Part shown: piece by piece, positions 11,655 through 21,734 of the stretch
How the letters are laid out: every line of letters begins with the position of its first letter
Position numbering within the stretch: position 1 is the stretch's first letter
Assembly (NCBI GenBank): GCA_902626645.1
Contig: CACOGC010000005.1
Location: 1 to 64,000, forward strand
DNA length: 64,000 nt
Direction: 5' to 3'
Source: an uncultured Pelagibacteraceae bacterium
GTDB lineage: Bacteria > Pseudomonadota > Alphaproteobacteria > Pelagibacterales > Pelagibacteraceae
Translations under genes and position numbers: made by a program
Notes under the pieces: model-generated
Databases searched by the model: none
What the model was told of the DNA's origin: nothing
Seen by the model: the letters and a program-made list of their open reading frames with translations, nothing else

Positions 11655-12826
11655 CTATCGACCTCCCCAAAAACTATATCAAGTGAGCCAAGAACAGCAG
11701 GCACATCTGCTAACATGTGACCCTTAATTAAATAATCCATTGATTGTAAATGTGAAAATCCTGGCGCTCTAATTTTGCACTTGTAAGGTTTACTTGATCC
11801 ATCTGAGATTAAATAAACACCAAATTCACCTTTAGGTGCTTCAACAGCAGTATAAATTTCATCTTTGGGTACACGATATCCCTCAGTAAATAATTTAAAG
11901 TGATGTATCAATGCTTCCATAGATTGTTTTATTTCTGTTTTAGATGGTGGAGATATTTTATTGTCAAAAGTTTTGATTGGACCTTTTTCCATTTTCGATA
12001 AACATTGTTTTATAATTGATACACTTTCTTTCATTTCCTCAATTCTACATAAATATCGATCATAACAATCACCATTTTTACCTACTGGGATTTTAAATTC
12101 TAATTGATTATAACAATCGTAGGGCTGAGATTTTCTTAAATCCCATGGGACCCCTGATCCTCTAATCATTACGCCACTAAAAGAGTAATCTAACGCGTCA
12201 TCTTTGGTTACCACGCCAATATCGACATTTCTTTGCTTAAATATTCTATTATCAGTTAAAAGATTCTCGAGATCATTTATTATTTTTGGAAAAGTTTCAC
12301 AAAATTTCGCTATATCGTTTTCTAAACCAGCTGGTAAATCTTGATGAACTCCACCAGCTCTGAAATAATTTGCGTGTAATCTTGATCCTGATGCTCGTTC
12401 GTAAAAAGTCATTAATGTCTCTCTTTCCTCAAATCCCCACAATGATGGTGTTAAAGCACCCACGTCCAGAGCTTGAGTAGTAACATTTAATATATGACTT
12501 AATATTCTTCCGATTTCACAAAACATTACTCTTATGTATTGAGCTCTTATTGGAACATCAATATCTAGAATTTTTTCTATAGCTAAAGCAAAGGCATGTT
12601 CTTGATTCATGGGAGCAACATAATCAAGTCGATCAAAATACGGAACTGCTTGCATATATGTTTTATTTTCAATTAATTTTTCTGTTCCCCGATGCAATAA
12701 ACCAATGTGTGGGTCTGCTTTTTCTACAACCTCACCATCTAGCTCAAGAATTAGTCTTAACACGCCATGAGCAGCTGGATGTTGAGGACCAAAATTCAAA
12801 TTAAGATTTTTAATTTTTTTTGTCAT
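11651..12826 (-). CDS. nuoD: NADH-quinone oxidoreductase subunit D
   Basis: 49-kDa-type subunit that helps form the quinone site, 391 residues, related to the large subunit of NiFe hydrogenases. [16 protein letters not shown] near residue 10 contains the conserved His in the quinone pocket. [14 protein letters not shown] and the C-terminal DIVFGEVDR also match the family. It is not fused to nuoC, unlike E. coli. The overlap with nuoC is 17 bases. Confidence 0.97.
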   Translation of the reverse strand: MTKKIKNLNLNFGPQHPAAHGVLRLILELDGEVVEKADPHIGLLHRGTEKLIENKTYMQAVPYFDRLDYVAPMNQEHAFALAIEKILDIDVPIRAQYIRVMFCEIGRILSHILNVTTQALDVGALTPSLWGFEERETLMTFYERASGSRLHANYFRAGGVHQDLPAGLENDIAKFCETFPKIINDLENLLTDNRIFKQRNVDIGVVTKDDALDYSFSGVMIRGSGVPWDLRKSQPYDCYNQLEFKIPVGKNGDCYDRYLCRIEEMKESVSIIKQCLSKMEKGPIKTFDNKISPPSKTEIKQSMEALIHHFKLFTEGYRVPKDEIYTAVEAPKGEFGVYLISDGSSKPYKCKIRAPGFSHLQSMDYLIKGHMLADVPAVLGSLDIVFGEVDR

Positions 12827-13415
12827 TTGTTTCTGATATTTCTTTTATGTATTTTGTTCCCTCCCAAGGACTTTCATAATCAAAATTTCTGTAATTTTGT
12901 TCTAATTTAACGGGCTCTTTGATAACTTTTTTTTTCTCCTCACTATATCTGACTTCCGAATTACCAGTTAATGGGAAGTCTTTTCTTAATGGGTGACCTT
13001 CAAAACCATAATCAGTTAATATTCTTCTTAAATCAGGATGGTCTTTAAAATTTACCCCATACATATCAAAAACTTCTCTTTCCATCCAATTAGCTGACGG
13101 AAACACGGATGTTAGAGAAGAGATTAGTTCATTTTCATTAATGAAATAACTCAAAATAATTCTATAATTAAACTCATGACTTAAAAATAAATACACTATT
13201 TTAAATCTTTGTATTTCCTCAGGATAATCTACAACTGTAATATCAATAAGCTGTCTGAATTTAGTATCTTTGTTTGTTTTTAAAAATAATACAACGTCAA
13301 TTAAATCCTCTTTATCAATTTCAATATAAATTTGATTATGTTTAATTGAAGTTTTGTTAATTTTTGTCGTAAGTTCTGAATTTATCTTTTTCTCTAAATC
13401 AATTAAATTATTCAT
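12810..13415 (-). CDS. nuoC: NADH-quinone oxidoreductase subunit C
   Basis: 30-kDa-type subunit of the peripheral arm, 201 residues. The signature [20 protein letters not shown] lies near residue 108, followed by [20 protein letters not shown]. The first 60 residues are Lys/Ile rich and poorly conserved, as in other AT-rich genomes. It starts two bases after nuoB and overlaps nuoD. Confidence 0.96.
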   Translation of the reverse strand: MNNLIDLEKKINSELTTKINKTSIKHNQIYIEIDKEDLIDVVLFLKTNKDTKFRQLIDITVVDYPEEIQRFKIVYLFLSHEFNYRIILSYFINENELISSLTSVFPSANWMEREVFDMYGVNFKDHPDLRRILTDYGFEGHPLRKDFPLTGNSEVRYSEEKKKVIKEPVKLEQNYRNFDYESPWEGTKYIKEISETNDKKN

Positions 13416-13417
13416 TG

Positions 13418-13933
13418 TTACCTGCTAAAAGATCCCTTATTTCTAATTTTTTTTTGCAATTGCATTATCCCATATAACAATGCCTCAGCAGAGGGTGGAC
13501 AGCCTGGTACATAAACATCAACGGGCACAATACGATCACAACCTCTTACGACAGAATATGAATAATGATAATAACCACCTCCATTAGCACAACTTCCCAT
13601 TGATATAACATATCTTGGTTCTGGCATTTGATCATAAACTTTTCTTAATGCTGGTGCCATCTTGTTTGTTAAAGTACCTGCAACAATCATGACGTCAGAT
13701 TGTCTTGGTGATCCTCTTGGTGCAGCACCAAACCTTTCCAGATCATATCTTGGCATAGCTGTTTGCATCATTTCAACAGCACAGCAAGCAAGACCAAAAG
13801 TCATCCAATGCAAAGACCCTGATCTTGACCAGTTTACTAGATTTTCTAATGATGTCGTTATAAACCCATTTTTGCCAAAATCTTCCGCAAGTTGTTTAAA
13901 TTCACTAGGTACTTGATCTAATCTATTGTTCAT
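13418..13933 (-). CDS. nuoB: NADH-quinone oxidoreductase subunit B (4Fe-4S N2)
   Basis: Carries cluster N2, the last Fe-S centre before quinone, 171 residues. Ligands are visible as the CC pair in [11 protein letters not shown] near residue 50, the Cys in [16 protein letters not shown] near 115, and [14 protein letters not shown] near 145. It follows nuoA by 11 bases. Confidence 0.97.
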   Translation of the reverse strand: MNNRLDQVPSEFKQLAEDFGKNGFITTSLENLVNWSRSGSLHWMTFGLACCAVEMMQTAMPRYDLERFGAAPRGSPRQSDVMIVAGTLTNKMAPALRKVYDQMPEPRYVISMGSCANGGGYYHYSYSVVRGCDRIVPVDVYVPGCPPSAEALLYGIMQLQKKIRNKGSFSR

Positions 13934-13944
13934 TTAAAAAAATT

Positions 13945-14331
13945 TTATTCCCAGTCTAATGCGCCTTTTTTCCATTCATAAATAAATCCAATTGTAAGTA
14001 TGAATAAAAAAATCATCATTGACGTAAAACCTAAGATACCAATATTTCCCAAAGAAATTGCCCATGGAAATAAAAAAGCAATTTCAAGGTCAAAAATAAT
14101 AAATAAAATCGCAACTAAATAAAATCTCACGTCAAATTCCATTCTAGAGTCTTGAAATGGTTCAAATCCACATTCATAAGCTGACAACTTTTCTGGATCA
14201 GGGTTTTTTGGTGATAAGATAAAATTTAGCATTATAAAGGCACAACTAAGTCCTAAAGCTATAATTAGAAACAAAATTATAGGTAAATAGTTATTTAGAA
14301 ATTCCGCATTCATTGGGGGGATATATATCAT
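13945..14331 (-). CDS. nuoA: NADH-quinone oxidoreductase subunit A
   Basis: First gene of the complex I operon, a small subunit with three membrane segments. [25 protein letters not shown] (with the loop Cys conserved in ND3) lies in the middle. Two starts are possible: ATG at 14331 (128 residues) and ATG at 14313 (122 residues, beginning [12 protein letters not shown]). The second fits the usual alphaproteobacterial N-terminus better, so the true start is uncertain. Confidence 0.96.
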   Translation of the reverse strand: MIYIPPMNAEFLNNYLPIILFLIIALGLSCAFIMLNFILSPKNPDPEKLSAYECGFEPFQDSRMEFDVRFYLVAILFIIFDLEIAFLFPWAISLGNIGILGFTSMMIFLFILTIGFIYEWKKGALDWE

Positions 14332-14373
14332 CTTTTTTAATTAGAAGAAGTGATGTTAAGTCACATTTTATAT

Positions 14374-14446
14374 AAAAAAAAAATCAACAAAATCAACTAT
14401 TTACATCGATACATTAAAAAAAATTAACAAAATCAATTGTTTAGCA
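14374..14446 (-). repeat. 40-bp imperfect direct repeat between tRNA-Asp and nuoA
   Basis: Two copies of an AT-rich unit with core ATCAACAAAATCAACT / TTAACAAAATCAATT lie 40 bases apart, about 14376-14403 and 14416-14443, with three or four mismatches. Read on the minus strand each is a weak AACAA...TTGTT stem followed by a run of T. That could be two tandem terminators for the tRNA transcript, or part of the nuoA promoter region. Nothing else was seen in this 140-base gap. Confidence 0.4.
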
Positions 14447-14471
14447 TTTAGCACGCAGAATCACTAAAAAG

Positions 14472-14548
14472 TGGCGGGAGTGAAGGGACTCGAACCCTCG
14501 ACCTATCGCGTGACAGGCGATCGCTCTAACCAACTGAGCTACACCCCC
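14472..14548 (-). tRNA. tRNA-Asp(GTC)
   Basis: A 77-base cloverleaf on the minus strand starting GGGGGTGTAGCTCAGTTGG. The anticodon stem ATCGC/GCGAT encloses loop CTGTCAC with anticodon GTC. The T-arm has GGTTCGAGTCC, and CCA is encoded at the 3' end. It follows tRNA-Val by 18 bases on the same strand, so the two are probably co-transcribed. Confidence 0.95.
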
Positions 14549-14566
14549 ACTTATTACCTTTTTGTT

Positions 14567-14642
14567 TGGTGGGCAGTAAAGGACTCGAACCTTTGACCCC
14601 CTCGGTGTAAACGAGATGCTCTACCAACTGAGCTAACCGCCC
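14567..14642 (-). tRNA. tRNA-Val(TAC)
   Basis: A 76-base cloverleaf on the minus strand starting GGGCGGTTAGCTCAGTTGG. The anticodon loop TTTACAC has anticodon TAC within the stem TCTCG/CGAGG. The T-loop is GGTTCGAGTCC, and CCA is encoded. The acceptor stem GGGCGGT/ACTGCCC closes fully. Confidence 0.95.
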
Positions 14643-14749
14643 TTAAACAAAAAATATGTTGATTTATATCTTTTAAAGCACCTTCGTCAAGATCTATTAA
14701 TACTAAATAACGCCAAGATTTATTAATTGCTTTAATTTTAGGTGTTCTT

Positions 14750-14869
14750 TTAAAATCCGCCTCTCCAATTATTTTTGGAGTTAAAATTATCTTTCTCAAT
14801 TTTTGATGTCGGTCTTGTTAAGTAATAAGTGACAAAGACTACTATTAATAAAATTATATATAGTTCCAT
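14750..14869 (-). CDS. Small single-pass membrane peptide (39 residues), unknown function
   Basis: A short reading frame starts 11 bases after the lon stop on the same strand. It begins MELYIILLIVVFVTYYLTRP, one hydrophobic helix, followed by a polar Lys/Asn tail ending NNWRGGF. It has the same length and plan as the peptide at 34046-34165: an N-terminal helix, then RP, then a charged tail with Trp. I recognise no family. The similarity between the two is the main reason to call it real. Confidence 0.5.
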   Translation of the reverse strand: MELYIILLIVVFVTYYLTRPTSKIEKDNFNSKNNWRGGF

Positions 14870-14880
14870 AAATAAATTTT

Positions 14881-17265
14881 TTATTGAATACTTGCTTGGG
14901 ACTTGTCGTCCTTTTTAGAAATATCAACCTCAACCCACTCTGTTTTTTTAAGCTCCTTAGTTAAAGCAATCTTCAAAACTTCATCGGCATATTCAACTGG
15001 AGTTATTTTAATTTCATCAATTATTTTTTTTGGCATATCAACTAAATCTTTCTCATTTTCTTTTGGAATTAAAACTTCTTTGATTCCTGCTCTATGCGCT
15101 GCAATAAGTTTTTCTTTCAAGCCACCAATAGGCAATACTTGACCTGTTAAAGTAACTTCTCCTGTCATGGCAACGTCTCTTTTAACTGGAATGTTTGTTA
15201 TAGAAGATACTATAGAAGTAACCATCCCAATTCCTGCAGATGGGCCATCTTTTGGTGTAGCTCCTTCTGGAACGTGAATATGAAAGTCTTTTTTCTCAAA
15301 CAATGGAGGTATAATTCCATATTCTAAACATTTAGATCTAACAAAAGATTTTGCAGCTTTGACCGACTCTTGCATTACATCTCCAAGCTTACCTGTTATC
15401 TGCATTCTTCCTTTACCTGGCATTGTAGCAGTTTCTATTTTCAAAATTTCACCACCATATTCTGTCCATGCCAATCCAGTAACTATTCCTACTCTATTTT
15501 CAGTTTCCAATTCACCTGATTTAAATTTAGGAACACCTAAAAAATCTGACAAATTTTCTTTATTAATTTTGACTTCTTTTTCCTCTCCAGAAACAACTTT
15601 CTTTACTACTTTTCTGGCTACTTTAGAAATTTCTCTTTCTAAATTTCTAACACCAGACTCCTTTGTATAACTTCTGATAATTTCTTGAATAATGTCATTT
15701 TGTAAACTCATCTCTTTTTCTTTAACGCCATTATCTTTAATTTGTTTTGGTAATAAATATTTGTTTGCGATATTTATTTTTTCATCTTCTGTATAACCCG
15801 CAAGCCTTATAACTTCCATCCTGTCTAATAGAGGTGGAAGTATATTTAAAGTGTTAGCTGTTGTAACAAACATAACATCAGATAAATCATAATCTACTTC
15901 GAGGTAATGATCATTAAAAGTCGTGTTTTGCTCAGGATCTAATGCTTCCAGCAATGCTGAGGATGGATCACCTCTATAGTCATTACCAATTTTATCAATC
16001 TCGTCTAAAAGAATTAATGGATTTTTTGTACCAGCTTTTTTCATCATTTGGATTATTTTACCAGGTAGAGAGCCTATGTATGTTCTTCTGTGTCCTCTTA
16101 TTTCTGCTTCATCTCTCATACCACCAACTGACATTCTCACAAATTCTCTGTTAGTAGCTTTTGCTACTGATTTTCCTAAAGATGTTTTGCCAACACCAGG
16201 AGGACCAACCAAACATAAAATAGGCCCTTTTATTTTTTCCATTCTTTTTTGAACAGCTAAAAATTCAATAATTCTCTCTTTTACTTTTTCTAAACCAAAG
16301 TGATCTTTATCTAAAATTTCTAAAGCTTTTTTAAGATCAATGTCTACAGCGCTTTTTTTATGCCAAGGAAGTTCTGTCATCCAATCTAAATAATTTCTCA
16401 CAACTGTTGCCTCAGCCGACATTGGACTCATATTTTTTAATTTTTTTAATTCTTGCAAACATTTTTTTTCAACATCTTTAGGCATTCTTGCCTTAATAAT
16501 TGCTTTGTTGAGACTAGTATTCTCATCCTTGCCATCCTCAATTTCACCTAACTCTTTTTGTATAGCTTTTAATTGTTCATTTAAATAATACTCTCTTTGA
16601 GTTTTTTCCATTTGTGTTTTAACTCTGCCACGAATTCTTTTTTCAACACCAATTATACTTGTCTCATTCTCCATTATCTTGATGATTGCATTTAATCTTT
16701 TCTTAACATCTATAGTTTCAAAAATTTGTTGTTTTTCTGAAATAGTAGCAGTTATATGAGATGCAATATTATCAGCAATTTGTGAAGGATCTTTTAGTTG
16801 CTTAATAGAATTAATTGTTTCATTAGAAATTTTTTTATTAATCGATGTTAATTTTTCTAATCTTCTTAAAGCTGTTACTGCAAGAGGATACAAATCCTCA
16901 TCTTTGATTAAAATATCATTGTAATGAGTAAATTCACAAGTAATGAATTTTTCATTGTCTTTGAAATCTAAAATTTTTACTCTTTTTATTCCCTCTACTA
17001 AAACTTTAACTGTTCCATCTGGTAATTTTAAAAGCTGAAGAATACTACCCTCACAACCATACATAAATATGTCTGTCTTTTTTGGATCATCTATTTCTGA
17101 ATTTTTTTGAGTTACTAAAATAATCTTTTTATCTTTTTTCATTACCTCATTAAGAGCAGAGATAGACTTATCTCTTCCTACAAAAAGAGGAATCACCATA
17201 CTTGGAAATACCACTATGTCTCTTAATGGCAATAGAGGTGCTGAAATTTTAACATCCATATACAT
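14881..17265 (-). CDS. lon: ATP-dependent protease La
   Basis: Cytoplasmic AAA+ serine protease that degrades misfolded and regulatory proteins, 794 residues. An N-terminal substrate-binding domain (LPLRDIVVFPSMVIPLFVGR) is followed by Walker A GPPGVGKTSLGK near residue 356, Walker B ILLDEIDKIG, and the C-terminal Ser-Lys protease with PKDGPSAGIGM (catalytic Ser) near residue 675. Upstream on the same strand come clpX, clpP and tig, the classic order. Two alternative starts exist (MYMDVKI); ATG at 17265 or 17259 changes two residues. Confidence 0.97.
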   Translation of the reverse strand: MYMDVKISAPLLPLRDIVVFPSMVIPLFVGRDKSISALNEVMKKDKKIILVTQKNSEIDDPKKTDIFMYGCEGSILQLLKLPDGTVKVLVEGIKRVKILDFKDNEKFITCEFTHYNDILIKDEDLYPLAVTALRRLEKLTSINKKISNETINSIKQLKDPSQIADNIASHITATISEKQQIFETIDVKKRLNAIIKIMENETSIIGVEKRIRGRVKTQMEKTQREYYLNEQLKAIQKELGEIEDGKDENTSLNKAIIKARMPKDVEKKCLQELKKLKNMSPMSAEATVVRNYLDWMTELPWHKKSAVDIDLKKALEILDKDHFGLEKVKERIIEFLAVQKRMEKIKGPILCLVGPPGVGKTSLGKSVAKATNREFVRMSVGGMRDEAEIRGHRRTYIGSLPGKIIQMMKKAGTKNPLILLDEIDKIGNDYRGDPSSALLEALDPEQNTTFNDHYLEVDYDLSDVMFVTTANTLNILPPLLDRMEVIRLAGYTEDEKINIANKYLLPKQIKDNGVKEKEMSLQNDIIQEIIRSYTKESGVRNLEREISKVARKVVKKVVSGEEKEVKINKENLSDFLGVPKFKSGELETENRVGIVTGLAWTEYGGEILKIETATMPGKGRMQITGKLGDVMQESVKAAKSFVRSKCLEYGIIPPLFEKKDFHIHVPEGATPKDGPSAGIGMVTSIVSSITNIPVKRDVAMTGEVTLTGQVLPIGGLKEKLIAAHRAGIKEVLIPKENEKDLVDMPKKIIDEIKITPVEYADEVLKIALTKELKKTEWVEVDISKKDDKSQASIQ

Positions 17266-17320
17266 AAATATGGATATTATTAATTATATTGCAATACTTT
17301 TTTCCTAATTATTAAGGATA

Positions 17321-18589
17321 TTACGCCGCTGAGGTCTTGCTAGACTTAGATTTATCGTCCGTTTCTGAATGAACTATTATTGGTTGAGATTGTCCTTTTA
17401 CAGACGCTGCATCAACAATGACTTCTTTAATATTTTCTTGACTCGGTAAATCATACATCGTTTTAAGTAAAATATTTTCCAATATTGATCTTAAACCTCT
17501 TGCTCCTGTTTTTTTTCTAATTGCTTTAAGGGCAATTTCTTTTAATGCACTTTCTTTAAAACTTAGTTTTGCACCATCTAATTTAAATAATTCTTGATAT
17601 TGTTTTGTTAAAGAATTTTTTGGCTCTTGTAATATTTTAATTAAAGATTTTTCGTCTAAATCATCTAAAGTAGCAATCATTGGTAATCTACCAATAAATT
17701 CTGGGATAAGTCCATATCTTAATAAATCTTCTGGTTCTAATCCTTTCATCCATTCACCAGTCTTTTTGTCTTGTGTATTTTTTACATCAGCACCAAAACC
17801 AATTGAGGTTCCCTTGTCTCTTTGTGATATAATTTTATCTAAACCTGCGAACGCTCCACCACAAATAAATAAAATATTTGTAGTATCAACTTGTAAAAAT
17901 TCCTGTTGTGGATGTTTTCTTCCACCTTGAGGCGGAACACTTGCAATCGTTCCCTCCATAATTTTTAATAGTGCTTGCTGAACACCTTCACCCGAAACAT
18001 CTCTAGTAATAGATGGGTTCTCAGATTTTCTACTGATTTTGTCTACCTCATCTATATATACTATTCCACGTTGAGCCTTCTCAACATTATAGTCAGCAGC
18101 TTGTAATAATTTTAAAATAATATTTTCAACATCTTCACCAACATAACCTGCTTCAGTTAAAGTTGTTGCATCAGCCATTGTAAACGGGACATCTAAAATT
18201 CTAGCAAGTGTTTGAGCTAATAAAGTTTTTCCACATCCAGTTGGGCCAACTAATAAAATATTTGATTTTGCAAGTTCTACATTTTTACTTGTTTTATTTT
18301 CATAATTTAGTCTTTTGTAATGATTATGAACTGCTACAGATAAAACTTTTTTTGCATGTGATTGTCCGATTACATAATCATCTAAAACTGAACAAATCTC
18401 TTTTGGTGAAGGTAACCCATCTTGATGTTTTACAAAAGTATCTTTACTCTCTTCTTTGATGATATCCATACAAAGTTCAACACACTCATCGCAGATAAAA
18501 ACAGTTGGGCCTGCAATAAGTTTTCTGACTTCGTGTTGACTCTTTCCACAGAAAGAACAATATAAAATATTTTTGTTATTTGTATTCAT
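17321..18589 (-). CDS. clpX: ATP-dependent Clp protease ATP-binding subunit ClpX
   Basis: AAA+ unfoldase that feeds substrates to ClpP, 422 residues. The N-terminal zinc-binding domain shows CSFCGKSQ and CDECVELC (C4 zinc finger, residues about 11-37). Walker A is [13 protein letters not shown] near 115, Walker [11 protein letters not shown] near 175, and the ClpP-docking loop region is IGFGADV. It lies between clpP and lon, transcribed with them or from its own promoter in the 89-base gap to clpP. Confidence 0.97.
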   Translation of the reverse strand: MNTNNKNILYCSFCGKSQHEVRKLIAGPTVFICDECVELCMDIIKEESKDTFVKHQDGLPSPKEICSVLDDYVIGQSHAKKVLSVAVHNHYKRLNYENKTSKNVELAKSNILLVGPTGCGKTLLAQTLARILDVPFTMADATTLTEAGYVGEDVENIILKLLQAADYNVEKAQRGIVYIDEVDKISRKSENPSITRDVSGEGVQQALLKIMEGTIASVPPQGGRKHPQQEFLQVDTTNILFICGGAFAGLDKIISQRDKGTSIGFGADVKNTQDKKTGEWMKGLEPEDLLRYGLIPEFIGRLPMIATLDDLDEKSLIKILQEPKNSLTKQYQELFKLDGAKLSFKESALKEIALKAIRKKTGARGLRSILENILLKTMYDLPSQENIKEVIVDAASVKGQSQPIIVHSETDDKSKSSKTSAA

Positions 18590-18678
18590 AGTTTTTATAA
18601 CGAATCAGTTTAATTACTTTATTATAAGAGACTAATGTTAATCAAGTTTCTAATAATTTGATGTCAATATCTTGTGTA

Positions 18679-19290
18679 TTAAGATCTTTTTTCTACCACT
18701 TCATCTATCAAGCCAAACGACTTGGCAGCATCAGCAGTCATGAAGTTATCTCTTTCTAGAGCAGATTTGATTTCGTCTACTGATTTACCTGTATGTTTTG
18801 AATAAATTTCATTCAATCTTTTTTTTAAAGATAAAACTTCATTAGCATGAATCTCAATATCAGTTGCTTGTCCTTGAAAACCAGCAGATGGTTGATGAAC
18901 CATTATTCTTGAATTTGGTAATGAAAATCTTTTACCCTTTTTTCCAGCTGAAAGTAAAAATGATCCCATCGATGCTGCTTGACCAATACATAATGTGGAA
19001 ATATCAGGCTTTACATATTGCATAGTATCATAAATACCAAGACCAGCAGTTACTAACCCCCCTGGACTATTTATATATAAATAAATTTCTTTTTTTGGAT
19101 CTTCTGCCTCTAAAAATAAAAGTTGAGCAGTAACTAGAGAGGCAACATTATCGTTAATTTGTCCTGTTAAAAATATTATTCTTTCTTTTAATAATCTTGA
19201 GTAAATATCATATGCTCTCTCTCCCTTATTTGATTGTTCAACAACCATGGGTACTAAAGTGCTCATATGTTCTGATATTTTATTTGTCAT
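18679..19290 (-). CDS. clpP: ATP-dependent Clp protease proteolytic subunit ClpP
   Basis: Serine protease forming the tetradecameric barrel, 203 residues. The catalytic Ser is in [14 protein letters not shown] near residue 105, the His in [20 protein letters not shown] near 130, and Asp follows further on. It begins 32 bases after tig on the same strand and is followed by clpX. Confidence 0.97.
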   Translation of the reverse strand: MTNKISEHMSTLVPMVVEQSNKGERAYDIYSRLLKERIIFLTGQINDNVASLVTAQLLFLEAEDPKKEIYLYINSPGGLVTAGLGIYDTMQYVKPDISTLCIGQAASMGSFLLSAGKKGKRFSLPNSRIMVHQPSAGFQGQATDIEIHANEVLSLKKRLNEIYSKHTGKSVDEIKSALERDNFMTADAAKSFGLIDEVVEKRS

Positions 19291-19322
19291 AAGCTGATTC
19301 GTTTTAGTTATACAACTTGAGA

Positions 19323-20756
19323 TTACTTTTTGCTAACTTTTTTTGTTTTTTTGACTGGTGACTTAGTTTTGGAGGACTTTGTTTTAGTTTTGTTCATTGT
19401 GGGGTTTTTTGCCTCAACCTTCTTTTCAGTTTTTTCTTTGCCTTCATTAGAATGACTATATTCTTGCATTTGAGATTGTTTTAAAATTTTTTCTGCTTCT
19501 TCTTTTGAAACTTCTTTCTTGTTTGATTTTGCTTTTTCTTTAATCAATTTTAAAATTTTTTCTTCGTAAACTGTTCCTCTCAAGCTAGATAATGCTGAGG
19601 GATTTTTTTGATAAAAATCCATAACCATTTTTTCTTGGCCTGGCATCATTCTAATTTGTTTTTGAACTTCAGCTTGTAGTTCCTGTTCTGTTACCTTAAT
19701 TTGATTTTGCTCACCAAATTCATTTAAAACTAATCCAACTTTAATTCTTTTTTTCGCTATTTCTTCAAAATTTTTCCTACTTTTTTTTGCATCTTCTTCA
19801 GACATTCCTTGAGAAAGAATTTTTACCTCTTCATCAATTAAATTTTCAGGAATTTCAGTAATCTTAAATTTTTCTATCTCTTTTAAGATTTGATTTTTAG
19901 AGAAACGCTCAAGAGAATTTTTATATTCATCATTTATTTGTTTTGAAATTAAAGATTTAAGGTCTTTCAAATCTTTTGCACCAAAATTTTTGGCAAATTC
20001 ATCATCGATTTTTACAGGTTCAGGATTTTTTAATATAGTTATTTTGCATTTAAATTTTGCTTTTTTATTTACCAATTCTTTTTCAGGAAAGTTTTCAGGC
20101 AAAGTAGCTTCTACAATCTTTTCATCACCTACTTTGACACCCATTAGTTGTTTATCAAAACCTTTTAAAAATAAATCTTTACCCAAAGTTAATTGTGTAT
20201 TTTTACCTTCACCACCTTTAAATGGTTTGTCATCAATAGTGGCATTATAATCAAAGGCTACTAAATCACCTTCTTTTGCAGTTGTATCTTTTGGAGCTTC
20301 TTTAAAGTTTGGTTGATTTTTTGCTATTTCTTTTATTCTTTTATCTGCTTCTGTGTCATCTATTTTTACCGAATACTCATCAAACTTAATATTTTCTATT
20401 GGCTTTACTTCAACCTTTGGAAGCTCTGTTACAGAGATAACGTATTCAAGATCTTTATCTTCCCCATATGTTTTGAGATCTAATTTTGGTTGACCTGCGG
20501 GTTTTATATTGTTTTCTTGCAATGCTTTAGTTGAAGAATCTTTTATAACTTTATCTAAGACTTCGCCAAAAACTGCTTTTCCAAATTGTCTTTTTAAAAT
20601 CTCCTTTGGTACTTTTCCGGGTCTAAATCCTTTAAGGTTTACAGTTCCTTTGATTTCTTCATACCTTTGGTCCATATGAGTATTCATAGTTTTTTTATCT
20701 ATGAATACTTTTAAGTCTTTATTTAAACCTTTTTTATTTTCTATGGTTACTTTCAT
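19323..20756 (-). CDS. tig: Trigger factor, ribosome-associated chaperone
   Basis: Peptidyl-prolyl isomerase chaperone at the ribosome exit tunnel, 477 residues. The N-terminal ribosome-binding signature [17 protein letters not shown] lies near residue 45. The FKBP-type domain follows at about residues 160-250 ([20 protein letters not shown]), then the helical C-terminal arm domain. The last 50 residues are a Lys/Ser/Thr-rich low-complexity tail beyond the usual end. The ATG lies only 10 bases after the CCA end of tRNA-Leu, so the mRNA leader may come from tRNA processing. Confidence 0.96.
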   Translation of the reverse strand: MKVTIENKKGLNKDLKVFIDKKTMNTHMDQRYEEIKGTVNLKGFRPGKVPKEILKRQFGKAVFGEVLDKVIKDSSTKALQENNIKPAGQPKLDLKTYGEDKDLEYVISVTELPKVEVKPIENIKFDEYSVKIDDTEADKRIKEIAKNQPNFKEAPKDTTAKEGDLVAFDYNATIDDKPFKGGEGKNTQLTLGKDLFLKGFDKQLMGVKVGDEKIVEATLPENFPEKELVNKKAKFKCKITILKNPEPVKIDDEFAKNFGAKDLKDLKSLISKQINDEYKNSLERFSKNQILKEIEKFKITEIPENLIDEEVKILSQGMSEEDAKKSRKNFEEIAKKRIKVGLVLNEFGEQNQIKVTEQELQAEVQKQIRMMPGQEKMVMDFYQKNPSALSSLRGTVYEEKILKLIKEKAKSNKKEVSKEEAEKILKQSQMQEYSHSNEGKEKTEKKVEAKNPTMNKTKTKSSKTKSPVKKTKKVSKK

Positions 20757-20766
20757 AATCTTTTTT

Positions 20767-20850
20767 TGGTAGGCGAGAAAGGACTTGAACCTTCACCTCT
20801 TTCGAGACCAGTTCCTAAGACTGGCGTGTCTACCGTTCCACCACTCGCCC
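20767..20850 (-). tRNA. tRNA-Leu(TAG)
   Basis: An 84-base class II tRNA on the minus strand. The acceptor stem is GGGCGAG/CTCGCCT, and the anticodon stem CCAGT/ACTGG encloses loop CTTAGGA with anticodon TAG. A long variable arm (TCTCGAAAGAGG) follows, then T-loop GGTTCAAGTCC and encoded CCA. It is directly upstream of tig on the same strand. Confidence 0.95.
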
Positions 20851-20972
20851 TTTTAATCTTGAAGTTTTATATATTATTGAAACTATTTGTCCAATGACAA
20901 ATATTGAAAAAATATCTATTTATTTCATAAATTTTATAATATTTTAAAATTAAGTAATCTAAATAAAGCTTA

Positions 20973-21542
20973 ATGGAATCAAACAATAATTTTTTTTTAA
21001 AAAGAAGATCTGTTTTAGCAAAAAAAATTCAGAATCATCCCATTAGTGAAGATGATTTAAATATAATTTTAAATGCTGGAATTAGAGTTCCAGATCATGG
21101 TGCTCTAAATCCATGGAAAATAAAAGTTATTAAAGGTAATAAATTGAAGCAAGTAGATGAAGAAGTTATTTTTTCAGAATTTATTAAAGAAAATCCTGAT
21201 GCCAGTTCAGAAAGTAAACTTTTAGAGTCAAAAAGACTTCAAAGAGCCTCGGTAGTTTTGGCAGTTTTATCAACACCAGTTGAGCATCCTAGAATACCTA
21301 ATTGGGAAATGATATTATCCTCTGGTGCTGTATGTATGAATTTGCTATCATGTGCTCAGTCATTAGGTTATGCAGCGCAATGGTTAACTGAATGGTATTC
21401 TTATAATAATAAAATGATTGAATATTTAGGTGGTAGATCAGGTATAGATCGAATTTCTGGTTTTATTTATATTGGTCATAAAGCAGAAGAGCCATTAGAA
21501 AGAAAAAGGCCTGATCCAAAAAAGGTGATTTCACATTTATAA
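20973..21542 (+). CDS. Nitroreductase family protein
   Basis: Predicted FMN-dependent NAD(P)H oxidoreductase of the small nitroreductase fold, 189 residues. The N-terminal FMN phosphate contact RRSVLAK is near residue 11. PDHGALNPWKI near residue 37 is the YdjA-type form of the cofactor loop, and GAVCMNLLSCAQSLGYAAQW near residue 115 is the dimer helix. The C-terminal GFIYIGHKAEEPLERKRP is also typical. The substrate cannot be told from sequence. It stands divergent from tRNA-Leu/tig and leads into two small ORFs. Confidence 0.85.
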   Translation: MESNNNFFLKRRSVLAKKIQNHPISEDDLNIILNAGIRVPDHGALNPWKIKVIKGNKLKQVDEEVIFSEFIKENPDASSESKLLESKRLQRASVVLAVLSTPVEHPRIPNWEMILSSGAVCMNLLSCAQSLGYAAQWLTEWYSYNNKMIEYLGGRSGIDRISGFIYIGHKAEEPLERKRPDPKKVISHL

Positions 21543-21560
21543 ATATGATAAGAAAGTATA

Positions 21561-21734
21561 ATGACTAAAACAACTATTGTAATGATAATTTATATTTTGG
21601 GACTTATTTTTGGAGCTATATTTCTTAAAATATGGAGTGCAGACACCAATGTATATAAAGGTCTTTTAGGACTTGGCTGGACAGCTATATTTTTAATAAG
21701 TTTATTTTTAGCTGACAAACATGAAAAAAGTTAA
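21561..21734 (+). CDS. Small membrane protein (57 residues), unknown
   Basis: It starts 18 bases after the nitroreductase stop. Two hydrophobic segments are visible, around residues 5-22 (VMIIYILGLIFGAIFL) and 38-52 (LGWTAIFLISLFLA), joined by a short polar loop. It overlaps the next gene by 14 bases in another frame. Phase, spacing and amphipathic plan suggest a real gene. No family recognised. Confidence 0.55.
   Translation: MTKTTIVMIIYILGLIFGAIFLKIWSADTNVYKGLLGLGWTAIFLISLFLADKHEKS

Noticed and set aside
14554..14799. An 81-codon minus-strand reading frame
   Set aside because: Its second half is a translation of the tRNA-Val gene, and its first half overlaps the better supported 39-residue peptide in another frame.
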